Below are positions 38,769-45,481 of a stretch of 48,799 nt of DNA, in pieces. The notes under the pieces are model-generated. The model was not told where the DNA came from. It ran no database searches and worked only from the letters and a program-made list of their open reading frames with translations. This DNA comes from a virus. Within the stretch, counting starts at the first letter, position 1; every line of letters starts with the position of its first letter. The translations under genes were made by a program, and so were the position numbers. The DNA is taken from IMG/VR virus record IMGVR_UViG_3300048793_000037, positions 1 through 48,799 of that record. The stretch is one strand, 5' to 3'.

Positions 38769-39053
38769 ATGAGCGAGCTCAACTGTGAGTGGGCGGTCCG
38801 AGGCGAACACTGCGGCGAGCCGACAGCCAGAGTATCGACGAGAGCGGACACCAAACGCCCCATTCCTACATGTGAGACCCACGAAGCCCGTGCCCGCCGA
38901 TACGGCTTCGCGGTTGTTCGCGCCCAGACGTGGACCCGTCCATGCGCCTGCGGGCTCGATATCCGGGCACCGCGTGACGAGCCCCGAGATTGGGTTCAGG
39001 CCCACAACCAGACCTGGCAGCACATGGCGTGGCGCGGACGGAACGGGCTGTGA
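38769..39053 (+). CDS. 94-aa Cys-rich protein
   Basis: ATG 38769 follows GAGGAGGAAG. The product has CEWAVRGEHCGEPTARVSTR, a later CETHEARARRYGF and CACGLDIR, giving at least two metal sites. It resembles small zinc proteins of phage early regions. It lies just before the replication-initiator-like gene. Confidence 0.65.
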   Translation: MSELNCEWAVRGEHCGEPTARVSTRADTKRPIPTCETHEARARRYGFAVVRAQTWTRPCACGLDIRAPRDEPRDWVQAHNQTWQHMAWRGRNGL

Positions 39054-39057
39054 GCTA

Positions 39058-39876
39058 ATGCCCCGCCGTACAGCCTCCGCGTTCTTTCTCGGGGATACCG
39101 CGTTTCTCTCCGACCCAAAGTTCCGTGCACTCGCCCGACGACTTCCGGACCCCGATGCGTTCAACTCAGCGGTGGGCGCCTATTGGATTGCCCTAGCAGC
39201 AGCCCGTCGCAACGGCAGCCCAATACTCGATGCTCCGACAGAGACGGACTCAAAGTACATCGTTGACCTTGAGGCGGTCGGTCTGTTGACATCTAGCGGG
39301 TTCCGACCTGACCCATTCGAGGAATGGAAGCCGTTATCACCGCAACAGGTCCAGGCTGGCAAGGCGCGAGCTGCGGCTGCCAAGAGGACACCGCTGGGTA
39401 CGTTCTCCAGCGACACCAGCGCGCTGGATACGCTGGACCAGCGCGTCCAGCCTTCAACTCCCCTCCCCTCTAATCAAATCTCTACGACGGAGGGAGAGAG
39501 TCTGAGAGAGGGAGGCGAATGGGATGAACCCGAAGGCGAGGCGCTGACTTGGCTCGTCAAGCATGGCTGTGACGTACGCCCGGGCAACGGCTACCACCGC
39601 AAGCTCATCACGGCCATCGAGGTTCACGGCTCCAACGCCCTCATCGGAATGTTCGACCGGCTGGAACACGCCGGAGTCAAGCACGGCGACACCAAGGGCT
39701 ACCTGTTCGGAGCCATTGACGCGCTGAACCCTCGGGTGAACCTCAAGGATCTCGAGGCCGAGGACCGGGCCACCGAACGGGACACCGCTCGAGCCAACCG
39801 ACAGAAGCTCACCCCACTTCAGGAAGAAATGAAGGCAGCCTCGGCGGCTTACTACGCCGAAAAGGACTCGGCATGA
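39058..39876 (+). CDS. Replication-initiator / replisome-organizer-like protein
   Basis: The 272-aa product starts MPRRTASAFFLGDTAFLSDP. Residues 1-90 match the winged-helix N-terminus of phage replication organisers (DPKFRALARRLPDPDAFNSA, then YWIALAAARRNG). A Ser/Thr linker and a helical C-terminal region follow (EALTWLVKHGCDVRPGNGYH, GMFDRLEHAGVKHGDTKGYL), ending KLTPLQEEMKAASAAYYAEK. Such proteins bind the origin and load the host helicase. No helicase or polymerase is visible in this genome, so this is the best replication candidate. It overlaps the next gene by ATGA. Confidence 0.7.
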   Translation: MPRRTASAFFLGDTAFLSDPKFRALARRLPDPDAFNSAVGAYWIALAAARRNGSPILDAPTETDSKYIVDLEAVGLLTSSGFRPDPFEEWKPLSPQQVQAGKARAAAAKRTPLGTFSSDTSALDTLDQRVQPSTPLPSNQISTTEGESLREGGEWDEPEGEALTWLVKHGCDVRPGNGYHRKLITAIEVHGSNALIGMFDRLEHAGVKHGDTKGYLFGAIDALNPRVNLKDLEAEDRATERDTARANRQKLTPLQEEMKAASAAYYAEKDSA

Positions 39877-40139
39877 GCACCGTCTATCTGGACGACGTCT
39901 TGGACGAAATCAGTGAGGAGGGCGACCGAGCCCGAGCTAAGTTCGGCGACCAGCTCAACCTAAGCGATCCCGAGTGGCTCGCCATCCTGGTCGAGGAGGT
40001 CGGAGAGGCCGCCAACGTCCTGAACGAGCGCTCGCTCGACTCCACGCGCAAGGATCCGCTCGGCATCGGGTTCAGCCTGACCGAACGCCGGGAACAACTC
40101 CGGGGCGAGGTCATCCAGGTAGCGGCCGTCGCGGCCTGA
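39873..40139 (+). CDS. MazG-like nucleotide pyrophosphohydrolase, short form
   Basis: The 88-aa product has FGDQLNLSDPEWLAILVEEV then GEAANVLNE and RREQLRGEVIQVAAVAA, the EEVGEA...EVIQVAAVA pattern of phage MazG-like enzymes that hydrolyse nucleotides such as dNTPs or ppGpp. The protein ends right after the last motif; relatives usually continue a few residues further. It overlaps the next gene by TGATG. Confidence 0.8.
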   Translation: MSTVYLDDVLDEISEEGDRARAKFGDQLNLSDPEWLAILVEEVGEAANVLNERSLDSTRKDPLGIGFSLTERREQLRGEVIQVAAVAA

Positions 40140-40900
40140 TGGCTCCGCGTTATCGACTCACGCGCATGAAGTCCGGCCAGCTCACCCGCCACAACCCGAT
40201 CCGCCGCCGACCAGGGCCAGCGCCGAGGCCAGTGGCCGACAGGTTTTGGAGGCTCGTTTCCAAGAGCGACGAATGCTGGACATGGACGGGTGTCTTCGAT
40301 CGCGGTGGGTATGGTCAGTTTGGGGGCCACGGAGCACACCGGGTGGCTTATGAACTCTCCGTTGGGCCGATCCCCGAGGGGCTCACCATCGACCACCTAT
40401 GTCGAAATACCCGGTGCGTCAACCCGGCCCATCTAGAGCCGGTGACATTGCGCGAGAACATCCTGCGCGGCTCAGGATCGGCCCCGGTCTTTGCCAAGAG
40501 AACGCGATGCGCTCGGGGACACACCTTTGCGGGCGCTAACCTAGCTATTCGACCTGATGGTGCTCGGCGTTGTAGGGCTTGTGAGAACGAGCGTGGCCGA
40601 CGGCGCAATGCCCGCCGCGACCCGGTGTCGCCGGAGTTGCGCCTCCAAGTCTTCGAGCGGGACGGGGGACGGTGCATGGCTCCGAGTCTGGGCGGCCGGT
40701 GGGAGGACTGCTGGGGCCGACTCACACTGGAGCACGTCAAGGATGAGCTGCGGGCCGCCGTCCGGGCACCGAGCGACATGGGCCACCTCATCACGTTGTG
40801 CCAGGGTCACACGGAGCCCGGAGCCAAGGCCGGGTTCCAGTGGAACACCAACGCCGAGAACCGGATTTTGGTGCGGGCCTACTTGGAGGAAGTGTCGTGA
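40139..40900 (+). CDS. Double HNH-domain protein
   Basis: The 253-aa product has two nuclease modules. Residues ~35-110 form an HNH_3-type domain (CWTWTGVFDRGGYGQFGGHG, then GLTIDHLCRNTRCVNPAHLE). A zinc motif (CARGHTFAGANLAIRPDGA, CRACENERG) follows. Residues ~165-250 form a second HNH (FERDGGRCMAPSLGG, LTLEHVKDEL, then MGHLITLCQGHTEPGAKAG). The tandem arrangement looks like fusion of a homing-type and a resident endonuclease. Confidence 0.85.
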   Translation: MAPRYRLTRMKSGQLTRHNPIRRRPGPAPRPVADRFWRLVSKSDECWTWTGVFDRGGYGQFGGHGAHRVAYELSVGPIPEGLTIDHLCRNTRCVNPAHLEPVTLRENILRGSGSAPVFAKRTRCARGHTFAGANLAIRPDGARRCRACENERGRRRNARRDPVSPELRLQVFERDGGRCMAPSLGGRWEDCWGRLTLEHVKDELRAAVRAPSDMGHLITLCQGHTEPGAKAGFQWNTNAENRILVRAYLEEVS

Positions 40901-41127
40901 GCGAACCAATCGTCACCGGCTATCGAGAGCCATCCGCTGGCCATACCGCGTTGGTCGAATGGAGTCAGCCCGGCGGTCCGATCAGCTACCAGCCCGGCAC
41001 CGTTACCGTCCAAGAGGATGGCGGCGTCCTTATTGAAGGCTGGACCGCGACGAACGCTGATCTCGGCGAGCTTGCCGTGTTTGCCCGCGAATGGGCGATC
41101 GAGAAGTTGCGGTCGGCTGCGCCGTGA
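40897..41127 (+). CDS. 76-aa beta-rich hypothetical protein
   Basis: GTG 40897 overlaps the HNH stop. The sequence (SEPIVTGYREPSAGHTALVE, then GTVTVQEDGGVLIEGWTATN) suggests a small beta protein with a C-terminal helix (FAREWAIEKLRS). The next gene begins in its stop (GTGA). Family unknown. Confidence 0.6.
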   Translation: MSEPIVTGYREPSAGHTALVEWSQPGGPISYQPGTVTVQEDGGVLIEGWTATNADLGELAVFAREWAIEKLRSAAP

Positions 41128-41516
41128 GCCGGCTGGAGGAGATCGCGGCGCGGGTGGCGGCTACTACGCCGGGGCCGTGGAAGCATGGGCCTCTCTGGTG
41201 GGAAGTCTGGTCACAGAGGCCGGACGGTTCGATGGACGAGCGCGTGGCCGAGACGCCGACCGTCTCGGACCTCGAACATACGGGTGCCGTCAGTCGTCGT
41301 GACGCCCACGAACCCGACGCCGCCTTCATCGCCGCAGCTCGTGACGACGTGCCGTTCCTGCTGGCTGAGATTGAGCGCCGGGACGAGTTGTTGCAGGTGA
41401 TCTACCTCGGCGTGTCGGTCGGCTGTCTATCCGAAGACCTCATGGAGGCCGTTGAGCAGTTCATCAATCCGCGACTTGACGCCCTTCTGGGCCTCACCCG
41501 AGGTCGTTCCCGGTGA
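41124..41516 (+). CDS. Ead/Ea22-like early protein
   Basis: The 130-aa product has RLEEIAARVAATTPGPWKHG and AAFIAAARDDVPFLLAEIER, the hallmark of the Ead/Ea22-like phage early proteins (a leading helix, PGPW motif, then DAAFIAAARxDVPxLLAEIERR). They are found in many temperate phages; function is poorly defined. It overlaps the next gene by GTGA. Confidence 0.75.
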   Translation: MSRLEEIAARVAATTPGPWKHGPLWWEVWSQRPDGSMDERVAETPTVSDLEHTGAVSRRDAHEPDAAFIAAARDDVPFLLAEIERRDELLQVIYLGVSVGCLSEDLMEAVEQFINPRLDALLGLTRGRSR

Positions 41517-41827
41517 GTGAGGCCGAAGATTTGCTCGGATTTCAGTTGAAGGCCGTCGGTGTGATGTTCGACCGGGAATGTCGCTTCGATCCATCACGTC
41601 GTTGGCGGGCCGACTTCGTGATCCCATCGATGCACAAGTCGCCCCTCCTCATCGAGATCGATGGCGGAACCTGGACCGGCGGACGCCACGTCACCGGCTC
41701 GGGCCACGCCTCGGACGCCGAGAAGCGCAACGCCGCTGTTCTCCTGGGGTATCGGCCGCTGACCTTTTCCCCGGCCCAGGTGGAGAGCGGCGAAGCGCTG
41801 CAGACGATTGAGAAAGCACTGGCATGA
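41513..41827 (+). CDS. Vsr/DUF559-like PD-(D/E)XK nuclease
   Basis: The 104-aa product has FDRECRFDPSRRWRADFVIP, SPLLIEIDGGTWTGGRHVTG, then EKRNAAVLLGYRPLTFSPAQ. An acidic Asp in RADF, Glu/Asp in LIEIDGG and a later LxFSPAQV strand resemble the minimal PD-(D/E)XK fold of Vsr-like proteins. It may resolve branched DNA from YqaJ/RecT recombination or nick DNA. It is coupled by GTGA and ATGA overlaps. Confidence 0.75.
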   Translation: MSEAEDLLGFQLKAVGVMFDRECRFDPSRRWRADFVIPSMHKSPLLIEIDGGTWTGGRHVTGSGHASDAEKRNAAVLLGYRPLTFSPAQVESGEALQTIEKALA

Positions 41828-42021
41828 AGCCCGGCGATAACGCATCAGTCGAGGCGTTGCGGATGGCCGTGGCCCGGATCGCGGCGCTGGAAGGGGCGCT
41901 CCGACTTCATAACCTGACGCCAACGGGCAAGGTTCGGAAGTGTCTGCCGGGCTGTATCGCCTGCGCTCTCCTCCGCCCGGAGCAGAACAGCTACCTCATC
42001 GATCAGGACTTTGACGAATGA
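41824..42021 (+). CDS. 65-aa hypothetical protein
   Basis: ATG 41824 overlaps the previous stop. A helix (VEALRMAVARIAALEGALRL) is followed by KCLPGCIACALL, with three Cys and a possible metal site, and the acidic end DQDFDE. Its stop overlaps the next ATG. Family unknown. Confidence 0.6.
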   Translation: MKPGDNASVEALRMAVARIAALEGALRLHNLTPTGKVRKCLPGCIACALLRPEQNSYLIDQDFDE

Positions 42022-42593
42022 CGCGCACCGTTACCGTCCTCCTCGTCGGGCTGGCCCTGGTCCTGCTCTTGGTCCTGCTCGCGAGCCTCTCCGCGCCCCG
42101 CGTCAAGAGCACGTCGTGGCACGCATATCGTCCGGTGCCGGCGGCGCTATCTTCACGGTGGCCGGACGGGGTAGCTCAGCCGGTAGAGCGTCGCGTTGAA
42201 AGCCCGAAGGTCCTCGGTTCGATCCCGAGCCCCGTCACCACCGCCCGCCCTCACCCTACCGGCGGCTTGATCCCGCCGTTTCTGGGCTTCCGAGGACTGG
42301 CCGGGATAAGTACCTGGTATGAGTACCACTCGGGGCAGGCTGCCGCCGCCAGGACGTTGCGGGAGGCGATCGGGCCTAACTGGCGCGGGGCGACGGTACG
42401 TGTCTGCCATGGCGCCCGGTGCCTGTCGCTGGTCCTGACTGACTATGAGTCAAGCCAACTCCCCGGTCGTTTGATCGACCTCGATGCGGCAGACTTCCAA
42501 CGGCTCTGCGGACCGCTTTCCCTCGGTGTGTGTGCGGTCGAGGTCGCCCGCGCCGCTCTCGTTCATCCCGACAGCACAGGGGCCCGAGAGTGA
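42018..42593 (+). CDS. Membrane-anchored RlpA-like (DPBB) protein; frame runs through a tRNA gene
   Basis: ATG 42018 gives 191 aa. The N-terminus is a hydrophobic anchor (TVTVLLVGLALVLLLVLLAS). Codons ~50-75 are the tRNA-Phe gene translated in frame. The C-terminal ~95 residues (ISTWYEYHSGQAAAARTLRE, then WRGATVRVCHGARCLSLVLT and LIDLDAADFQRLCG) match the double-psi beta-barrel of RlpA-like proteins, which act on or bind peptidoglycan. A TTG start near 42264, after the tRNA, is an alternative for the domain alone. It ends PDSTGARE. Confidence 0.65.
   Translation: MTRTVTVLLVGLALVLLLVLLASLSAPRVKSTSWHAYRPVPAALSSRWPDGVAQPVERRVESPKVLGSIPSPVTTARPHPTGGLIPPFLGFRGLAGISTWYEYHSGQAAAARTLREAIGPNWRGATVRVCHGARCLSLVLTDYESSQLPGRLIDLDAADFQRLCGPLSLGVCAVEVARAALVHPDSTGARE
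42165..42240 (+). tRNA. tRNA-Phe (anticodon GAA), with encoded CCA
   Basis: Acceptor GACGGGG (42165-42171) pairs with CCCCGTC (42230-42236), followed by A and CCA. D-stem GCTC/GAGC, anticodon loop TTGAAAG with GAA, and T-arm CTCGG-TTCGATC-CCGAG are all in place. The anticodon stem has one C-C mismatch. No other tRNA was found in the window. Confidence 0.92.
42567..42593 (+). repeat. Gene-junction repeat encoding PDSTGARE, copy 1
   Basis: 27 bases ending in the stop of the RlpA-like gene and overlapping the next GTG. The protein tail PDSTGARE and the GTGA coupling are shared with copies at 42806 and, more diverged, 43108. A further partial copy lies at 42724-42737. Confidence 0.9.
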
Positions 42594-42832
42594 ACGAGCG
42601 CAAGGAAACCCGCGTTCCGGCTCGTGACTCGGGCCTGCCGGGCATACCGACCGAGGCGCAGGACCGCATCCGAGTGCTCGAGGCGTATATCAAGCGCGTC
42701 TGCCTCCATCCTGCCCACGCGCAGCCCGACAGCACACCGGAGACGTGTGCGCACGGCGTCCCGATCGCCAAGCGGCGGTTCTGCGGTCCCTGCAACGCCA
42801 TCGCCCCCGACAGCACAGGAGCCCGAGAGTGA
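42590..42832 (+). CDS. 80-aa Cys-rich small protein
   Basis: GTG 42590 overlaps the previous stop. The N-terminal region is helical (EAQDRIRVLEAYIKRVCLHP). The second half has CAHGVPIAKRRFCGPCNAIA, with four Cys/His in a zinc-ribbon-like pattern. It ends PDSTGARE, like its neighbour. Function unknown; the tail is encoded by the junction repeat. Confidence 0.6.
   Translation: MNERKETRVPARDSGLPGIPTEAQDRIRVLEAYIKRVCLHPAHAQPDSTPETCAHGVPIAKRRFCGPCNAIAPDSTGARE
42806..42832 (+). repeat. Gene-junction repeat encoding PDSTGARE, copy 2
   Basis: Differs from copy 1 by one base over 27. It again spans the end of one gene and the GTGA start of the next. Confidence 0.9.
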
Positions 42833-43137
42833 GCCATAAGCGGTTCGGTTTCAACCCTGATTGGGTCGTTCATCCCGGCGAGACGTTGCACGAATGGCGA
42901 GAGAAGAACCACTTGCCAGTCATGGCTGCGGCAAGTAGTTGCGGCAGGATGTCTCGCGAACTCTACGAAGGGATCGAGGCTGGGACGGTGCCGATCACTG
43001 CCGACATCGCCAAGGGCCTCGAATGGGGAACGCATATTCCAGCAACGCTCTGGCTGAACCTCGAACGCATCTTCCGGGCCGGACTTGCTCAGGGCAAGAC
43101 GTGGCATCCCGACAGCACAGGAGCCAGAGAGGCATGA
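42829..43137 (+). CDS. HigA/VapA-like XRE protein without a visible toxin
   Basis: GTG 42829 gives 102 aa: NPDWVVHPGETLHEWREKNH, AAASSCGRMSRELYEGIEAG, TVPITADIAKGLEWGTHIPA and LWLNLERIFRAGLAQGKTW. The PGETL...PIT...LWLNLE pattern matches HigA-type antitoxins. No HigB-like toxin is encoded nearby, so it may be an orphan anti-toxin decoy or a regulator. It ends with the PDSTGARE-like tail plus Ala. Confidence 0.8.
   Translation: MSHKRFGFNPDWVVHPGETLHEWREKNHLPVMAAASSCGRMSRELYEGIEAGTVPITADIAKGLEWGTHIPATLWLNLERIFRAGLAQGKTWHPDSTGAREA
43108..43137 (+). repeat. Gene-junction repeat encoding PDSTGAREA, diverged copy 3
   Basis: The first ~14 bases match the other copies exactly; the last part has changes, so coupling is ATGA rather than GTGA. 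The tail reads PDSTGAREA. Confidence 0.85.
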
Positions 43138-43385
43138 CACCGGACCTGACGGCACGAGGGAAGTTGGTCATTCTCATTGACGATGGCGGCTTTGAGTGGG
43201 AGGACGTTCACGCGGCTCTCGACGCCATCGAGGGCGCCGCCGTCGCAGAGGAGCGCAAGAGGCTGCGGGCGGCCATTCTCGGCGCTGGCATGTTCGAGTC
43301 CTGCGGTGGGGAGGGTTGTACCGAGGAACGTAACGATGAGCTCGGCTTCATCCTCGCCCTCATCGACCCGGAGTCACCCCGATGA
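43134..43385 (+). CDS. 83-aa hypothetical protein
   Basis: ATG 43134 overlaps the previous stop (ATGA). The product has a beta-strand then helix (GKLVILIDDGGFEWEDVHAA, LDAIEGAAVAEERKRLRAAI) and CGGEGCTEERNDELGFILAL with two Cys. Family unknown. The next gene starts in its stop. Confidence 0.6.
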   Translation: MTPDLTARGKLVILIDDGGFEWEDVHAALDAIEGAAVAEERKRLRAAILGAGMFESCGGEGCTEERNDELGFILALIDPESPR

Positions 43386-43849
43386 CGCCCGCCGAAGTGC
43401 TGGCCCGGCCCCAGAACCTTGCGCAGATCGAGCAGCGCAACGCCGAATGGCTGGCCGAGACGCCGGGCGGACCGCCATGGACGGAGCGACAGCGTGGTGA
43501 GGGGTTCTTTCAGGCGGGCTACGACCGCTACGTCCTGCTCGCTGCCCTCCAAGAGGCGCAGGAGCGGGTGGCGCGGCTGGAGGCGGTGTACGGGGCAGCC
43601 GTGGCGTTCGTGGACTCCGGCGTACTTGTCCATCGAAACTTCTGGCCGCTGACTCAGGCACTCCATGCGGCTGTCGAAGCGGCTGACCGTCACTTCCAGC
43701 CAGCCGAGCAGGAGCGCGGTCACTTCGACTTAGATCGACAGGGCAAGCCTTTCGTGCGTCACGAACTGCCACCCGCCGCCCTCGCCCAGCCAGCCGGTGA
43801 GCCGCCCACGGGTTACGACGAAACGGATCTTCGGGACATCAACCGATGA
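43382..43849 (+). CDS. 155-aa hypothetical protein
   Basis: ATG 43382 overlaps the previous stop. The product has helical segments (LARPQNLAQIEQRNAEWLAE, then LLAALQEAQERVARLEAVYG) and a Pro-rich C-terminus (ELPPAALAQPAGEPPTGYDE). A coiled coil is likely in the middle. No family is recognised. Confidence 0.65.
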   Translation: MTPAEVLARPQNLAQIEQRNAEWLAETPGGPPWTERQRGEGFFQAGYDRYVLLAALQEAQERVARLEAVYGAAVAFVDSGVLVHRNFWPLTQALHAAVEAADRHFQPAEQERGHFDLDRQGKPFVRHELPPAALAQPAGEPPTGYDETDLRDINR

Positions 43850-44037
43850 CCGGCAGCGACCGCGGCGCAAAGGCGCTGGCTGAACGGGAGGCCGCGTATT
43901 GGGGCTGGGCTCCCGAGTTCATCGATGAGGAGACGATGGACGAAATGCGAGCCATCCTCGGCAGCACCGGCCTGTTCATTCCGGACGTGCTGAAACTCCG
44001 CGAATACCTCCGGTCCAATCTGGTTCGACGGCGATGA
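43846..44037 (+). CDS. 63-aa hypothetical protein
   Basis: ATG 43846 overlaps the previous stop. Sequence: acidic helices (ALAEREAAYWGWAPEFIDEE) and a C-terminal DVLKLREYLRSNLVRRR. No motif is recognised. Confidence 0.6.
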   Translation: MTGSDRGAKALAEREAAYWGWAPEFIDEETMDEMRAILGSTGLFIPDVLKLREYLRSNLVRRR

Positions 44038-44047
44038 GCACGGCACG

Positions 44048-44128
44048 GTGACAATGCCCATCTCGGGCCTCCTCGATGAGATCGTGGAGATCCTCGAATA
44101 CGCCGCCGGCGACCACGTCACCCCGTGA
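44048..44128 (+). CDS. 26-aa mini-protein
   Basis: GTG 44048 encodes an acidic amphipathic helix (SGLLDEIVEILEYAAGDHVT), and its stop overlaps the next GTG. The gap fits a translated gene in this overlapping chain, but a 26-codon product is uncertain. Confidence 0.35.
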   Translation: MTMPISGLLDEIVEILEYAAGDHVTP

Positions 44129-44190
44129 CCCGCATGGCCCTACTCGCCTTCCTCGCCCTTGGCTCGGCATTTTTGGCTAGTCCCTCGTGA
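44125..44190 (+). CDS. 21-aa hydrophobic mini-protein
   Basis: GTG 44125 overlaps the preceding stop. The product is a single hydrophobic helix (MALLAFLALGSAFLA) and its stop overlaps the next GTG. It may be a short membrane peptide or a leader that couples translation. Confidence 0.35.
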   Translation: MTRMALLAFLALGSAFLASPS

Positions 44191-44378
44191 TAAAGATCAG
44201 GTTCCCAAAGCGCGACGCTGAGCTCGGTCGTCACCGCGTCGACGTGATCCCGGATGGCCGGGACGCGCTTGTCGTCTGGCATGACCAGTTCGGTACGACC
44301 CACATGGCCGCGTTCGGATCGTGGGCGAAGCGTCAGAACGCGATTGAGGCGGCACTCCGGCCGGTACTGGACTCGTGA
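44187..44378 (+). CDS. 63-aa basic protein
   Basis: GTG 44187 overlaps the previous stop. Basic N-terminus (IKIRFPKRDAELGRHRVDVI), beta strands and a helix (AFGSWAKRQNAIEAALRPVL). The next gene begins in its stop. Family unknown. Confidence 0.6.
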   Translation: MIKIRFPKRDAELGRHRVDVIPDGRDALVVWHDQFGTTHMAAFGSWAKRQNAIEAALRPVLDS

Positions 44379-44611
44379 AGCGCCCGAAGGTCGAGGTCAC
44401 CTGGCAGGATGCCACCACGTTCCTGGGTCCGTGGGATGACCTCGATGCCGTGCTTAAGGATCGGGCGCCGGTACTCGTTCACTCAGTCGGCTACGTCCTG
44501 GCCGACGATCGGCGCTTCCTCGTCCTCGCCCGGAGCATCCACGGAAGCAGAGTCGGCGGGGTGGCGATCATTCCGAAGCGGGCGATCGTGAAGCGGCGGC
44601 GGCTGCGGTGA
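44375..44611 (+). CDS. 78-aa basic beta-rich protein
   Basis: GTG 44375 overlaps the previous stop. The product has VEVTWQDATTFLGPWDDLDA, then LADDRRFLVLARSIHGSRVG and a very basic end (AIVKRRRLR). It may bind nucleic acid. No family is recognised. Confidence 0.6.
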   Translation: MKRPKVEVTWQDATTFLGPWDDLDAVLKDRAPVLVHSVGYVLADDRRFLVLARSIHGSRVGGVAIIPKRAIVKRRRLR

Positions 44612-44892
44612 GAGGCCGCGCCCGAGTACTTCCGCCGACGGAGCACTCCAAGCCGGGTGATCCGCTGTTCACGCAGGTTCCGACCGATGCCGTCCGGCAG
44701 ATGGAGTCGGAGATCGTTCGGCTCCGGGCGCGGCTCGCGGCCATCGCCGCCCATAAGCCGAGTCATCCGATCATCCCGATGACGATGGGCAAGGACCACG
44801 TCTGTGCCGTGTGCTTCCGGTTTGTGTACGAGAACGGCGATTATCGTGGCGGCCGGTTCCGCCATGAGGACGACGAGGAACGGCGCCGATGA
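44608..44892 (+). CDS. 94-aa protein with CxxC motif
   Basis: GTG 44608 overlaps the previous stop. The product has a coiled-coil-like helix (DAVRQMESEIVRLRARLAAI) and a C-terminal CAVCFRFVYENGDYRGG then HEDDEE, with a CxxC pair and His. The next gene overlaps by ATGA. Function unknown. Confidence 0.6.
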   Translation: MRGRARVLPPTEHSKPGDPLFTQVPTDAVRQMESEIVRLRARLAAIAAHKPSHPIIPMTMGKDHVCAVCFRFVYENGDYRGGRFRHEDDEERRR

Positions 44893-45074
44893 CCCGCGCC
44901 TACACGAAATCCAGCGCTCGCTGGGACGAGAACCACGACCGCTGGGAGGCCAAGCGCCGCGAACGCCGCGCTTTGTGGCACGAGTTTTTGCCGGACAAGC
45001 GCGTCGGGTTTGATGGCTGTCGGGTTTGCGGCAAGGACTGGGAAGCTCAGGAGCACACGCCGGTCGGCTATTAG
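44889..45074 (+). CDS. 61-aa protein with CxxC motif
   Basis: ATG 44889 overlaps the previous stop. A highly charged helix (SSARWDENHDRWEAKRRERR) is followed by CRVCGKDWEAQEH, a small zinc site. It closes the early small-gene chain and is followed by a promoter region. Confidence 0.6.
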   Translation: MTRAYTKSSARWDENHDRWEAKRRERRALWHEFLPDKRVGFDGCRVCGKDWEAQEHTPVGY

Positions 45075-45083
45075 GCCCGAGCC

Positions 45084-45111
45084 TTGACGAGTAGCTGCTG
45101 GCAGCTACGCT
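45084..45111 (+). promoter_or_regulatory. Promoter with palindromic operator between -35 and -10
   Basis: TTGACG (45084-45089), 16 bases, TACGCT (45106-45111). The spacer contains a palindrome GTAGCTGC-TG-GCAGCTAC (45091-45108) that overlaps the -10. It precedes the late tailspike/lysis gene string and could be a repressor or activator site. The rest of 45112-45249 is leader, with the hairpin below. Confidence 0.65.
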
Positions 45112-45197
45112 GACTCACTGTGACGATCCGGTTATCTCGCTCCGTGCTTCTTAGGGGCACTTCGGGCACGCTGCGAAGGGATCGGACAGAGGCAACC

Positions 45198-45232
45198 AGC
45201 GGCGCCGGACGCGCGTTTCCACCGGCGCCGCT
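45198..45232 (+). other. 11-bp perfect hairpin in the leader
   Basis: AGCGGCGCCGG (45198-45208) pairs with CCGGCGCCGCT (45222-45232) around a 13-nt loop, 17 bases before GTG 45250. No T-run follows, so it may be an attenuator-like or mRNA-protecting hairpin. Confidence 0.6.
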
Positions 45233-45249
45233 CCGCCTCATTTGCTGAT

Positions 45250-45480
45250 GTGCCTACCCTCAGCGACCTCAGCAGCGTCATCGTCGGGCCCGGCGGCGCG
45301 CTCGCTCTGGCGCTCCTCATCATCCTTGCCCTCGGTCGGGGCTGGTTGGTCCCGGGCTTCATCTACACCGAACTGTCACTGCGACACGATAAGGCTCTGG
45401 CCGGCCTTGAGGCCTCGACCGCCTCGATCGATCGCCTGACCGATGAGATCCGCAGCGCTCGCCCACGGACTCGCGCCTGA
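45250..45480 (+). CDS. 76-aa single-TM protein
   Basis: GTG 45250 starts the product MPTLSDLSSVIVGPGGALAL. A hydrophobic helix (ALALALLIILALGRGWLV) is followed by a helical cytoplasmic-like tail (ALAGLEASTASIDRLTDEIR). The order of a TM and a coiled-coil tail resembles phage spanin- or holin-like accessory proteins. Function unknown. Confidence 0.6.
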   Translation: MPTLSDLSSVIVGPGGALALALLIILALGRGWLVPGFIYTELSLRHDKALAGLEASTASIDRLTDEIRSARPRTRA

Positions 45481-45481
45481 C

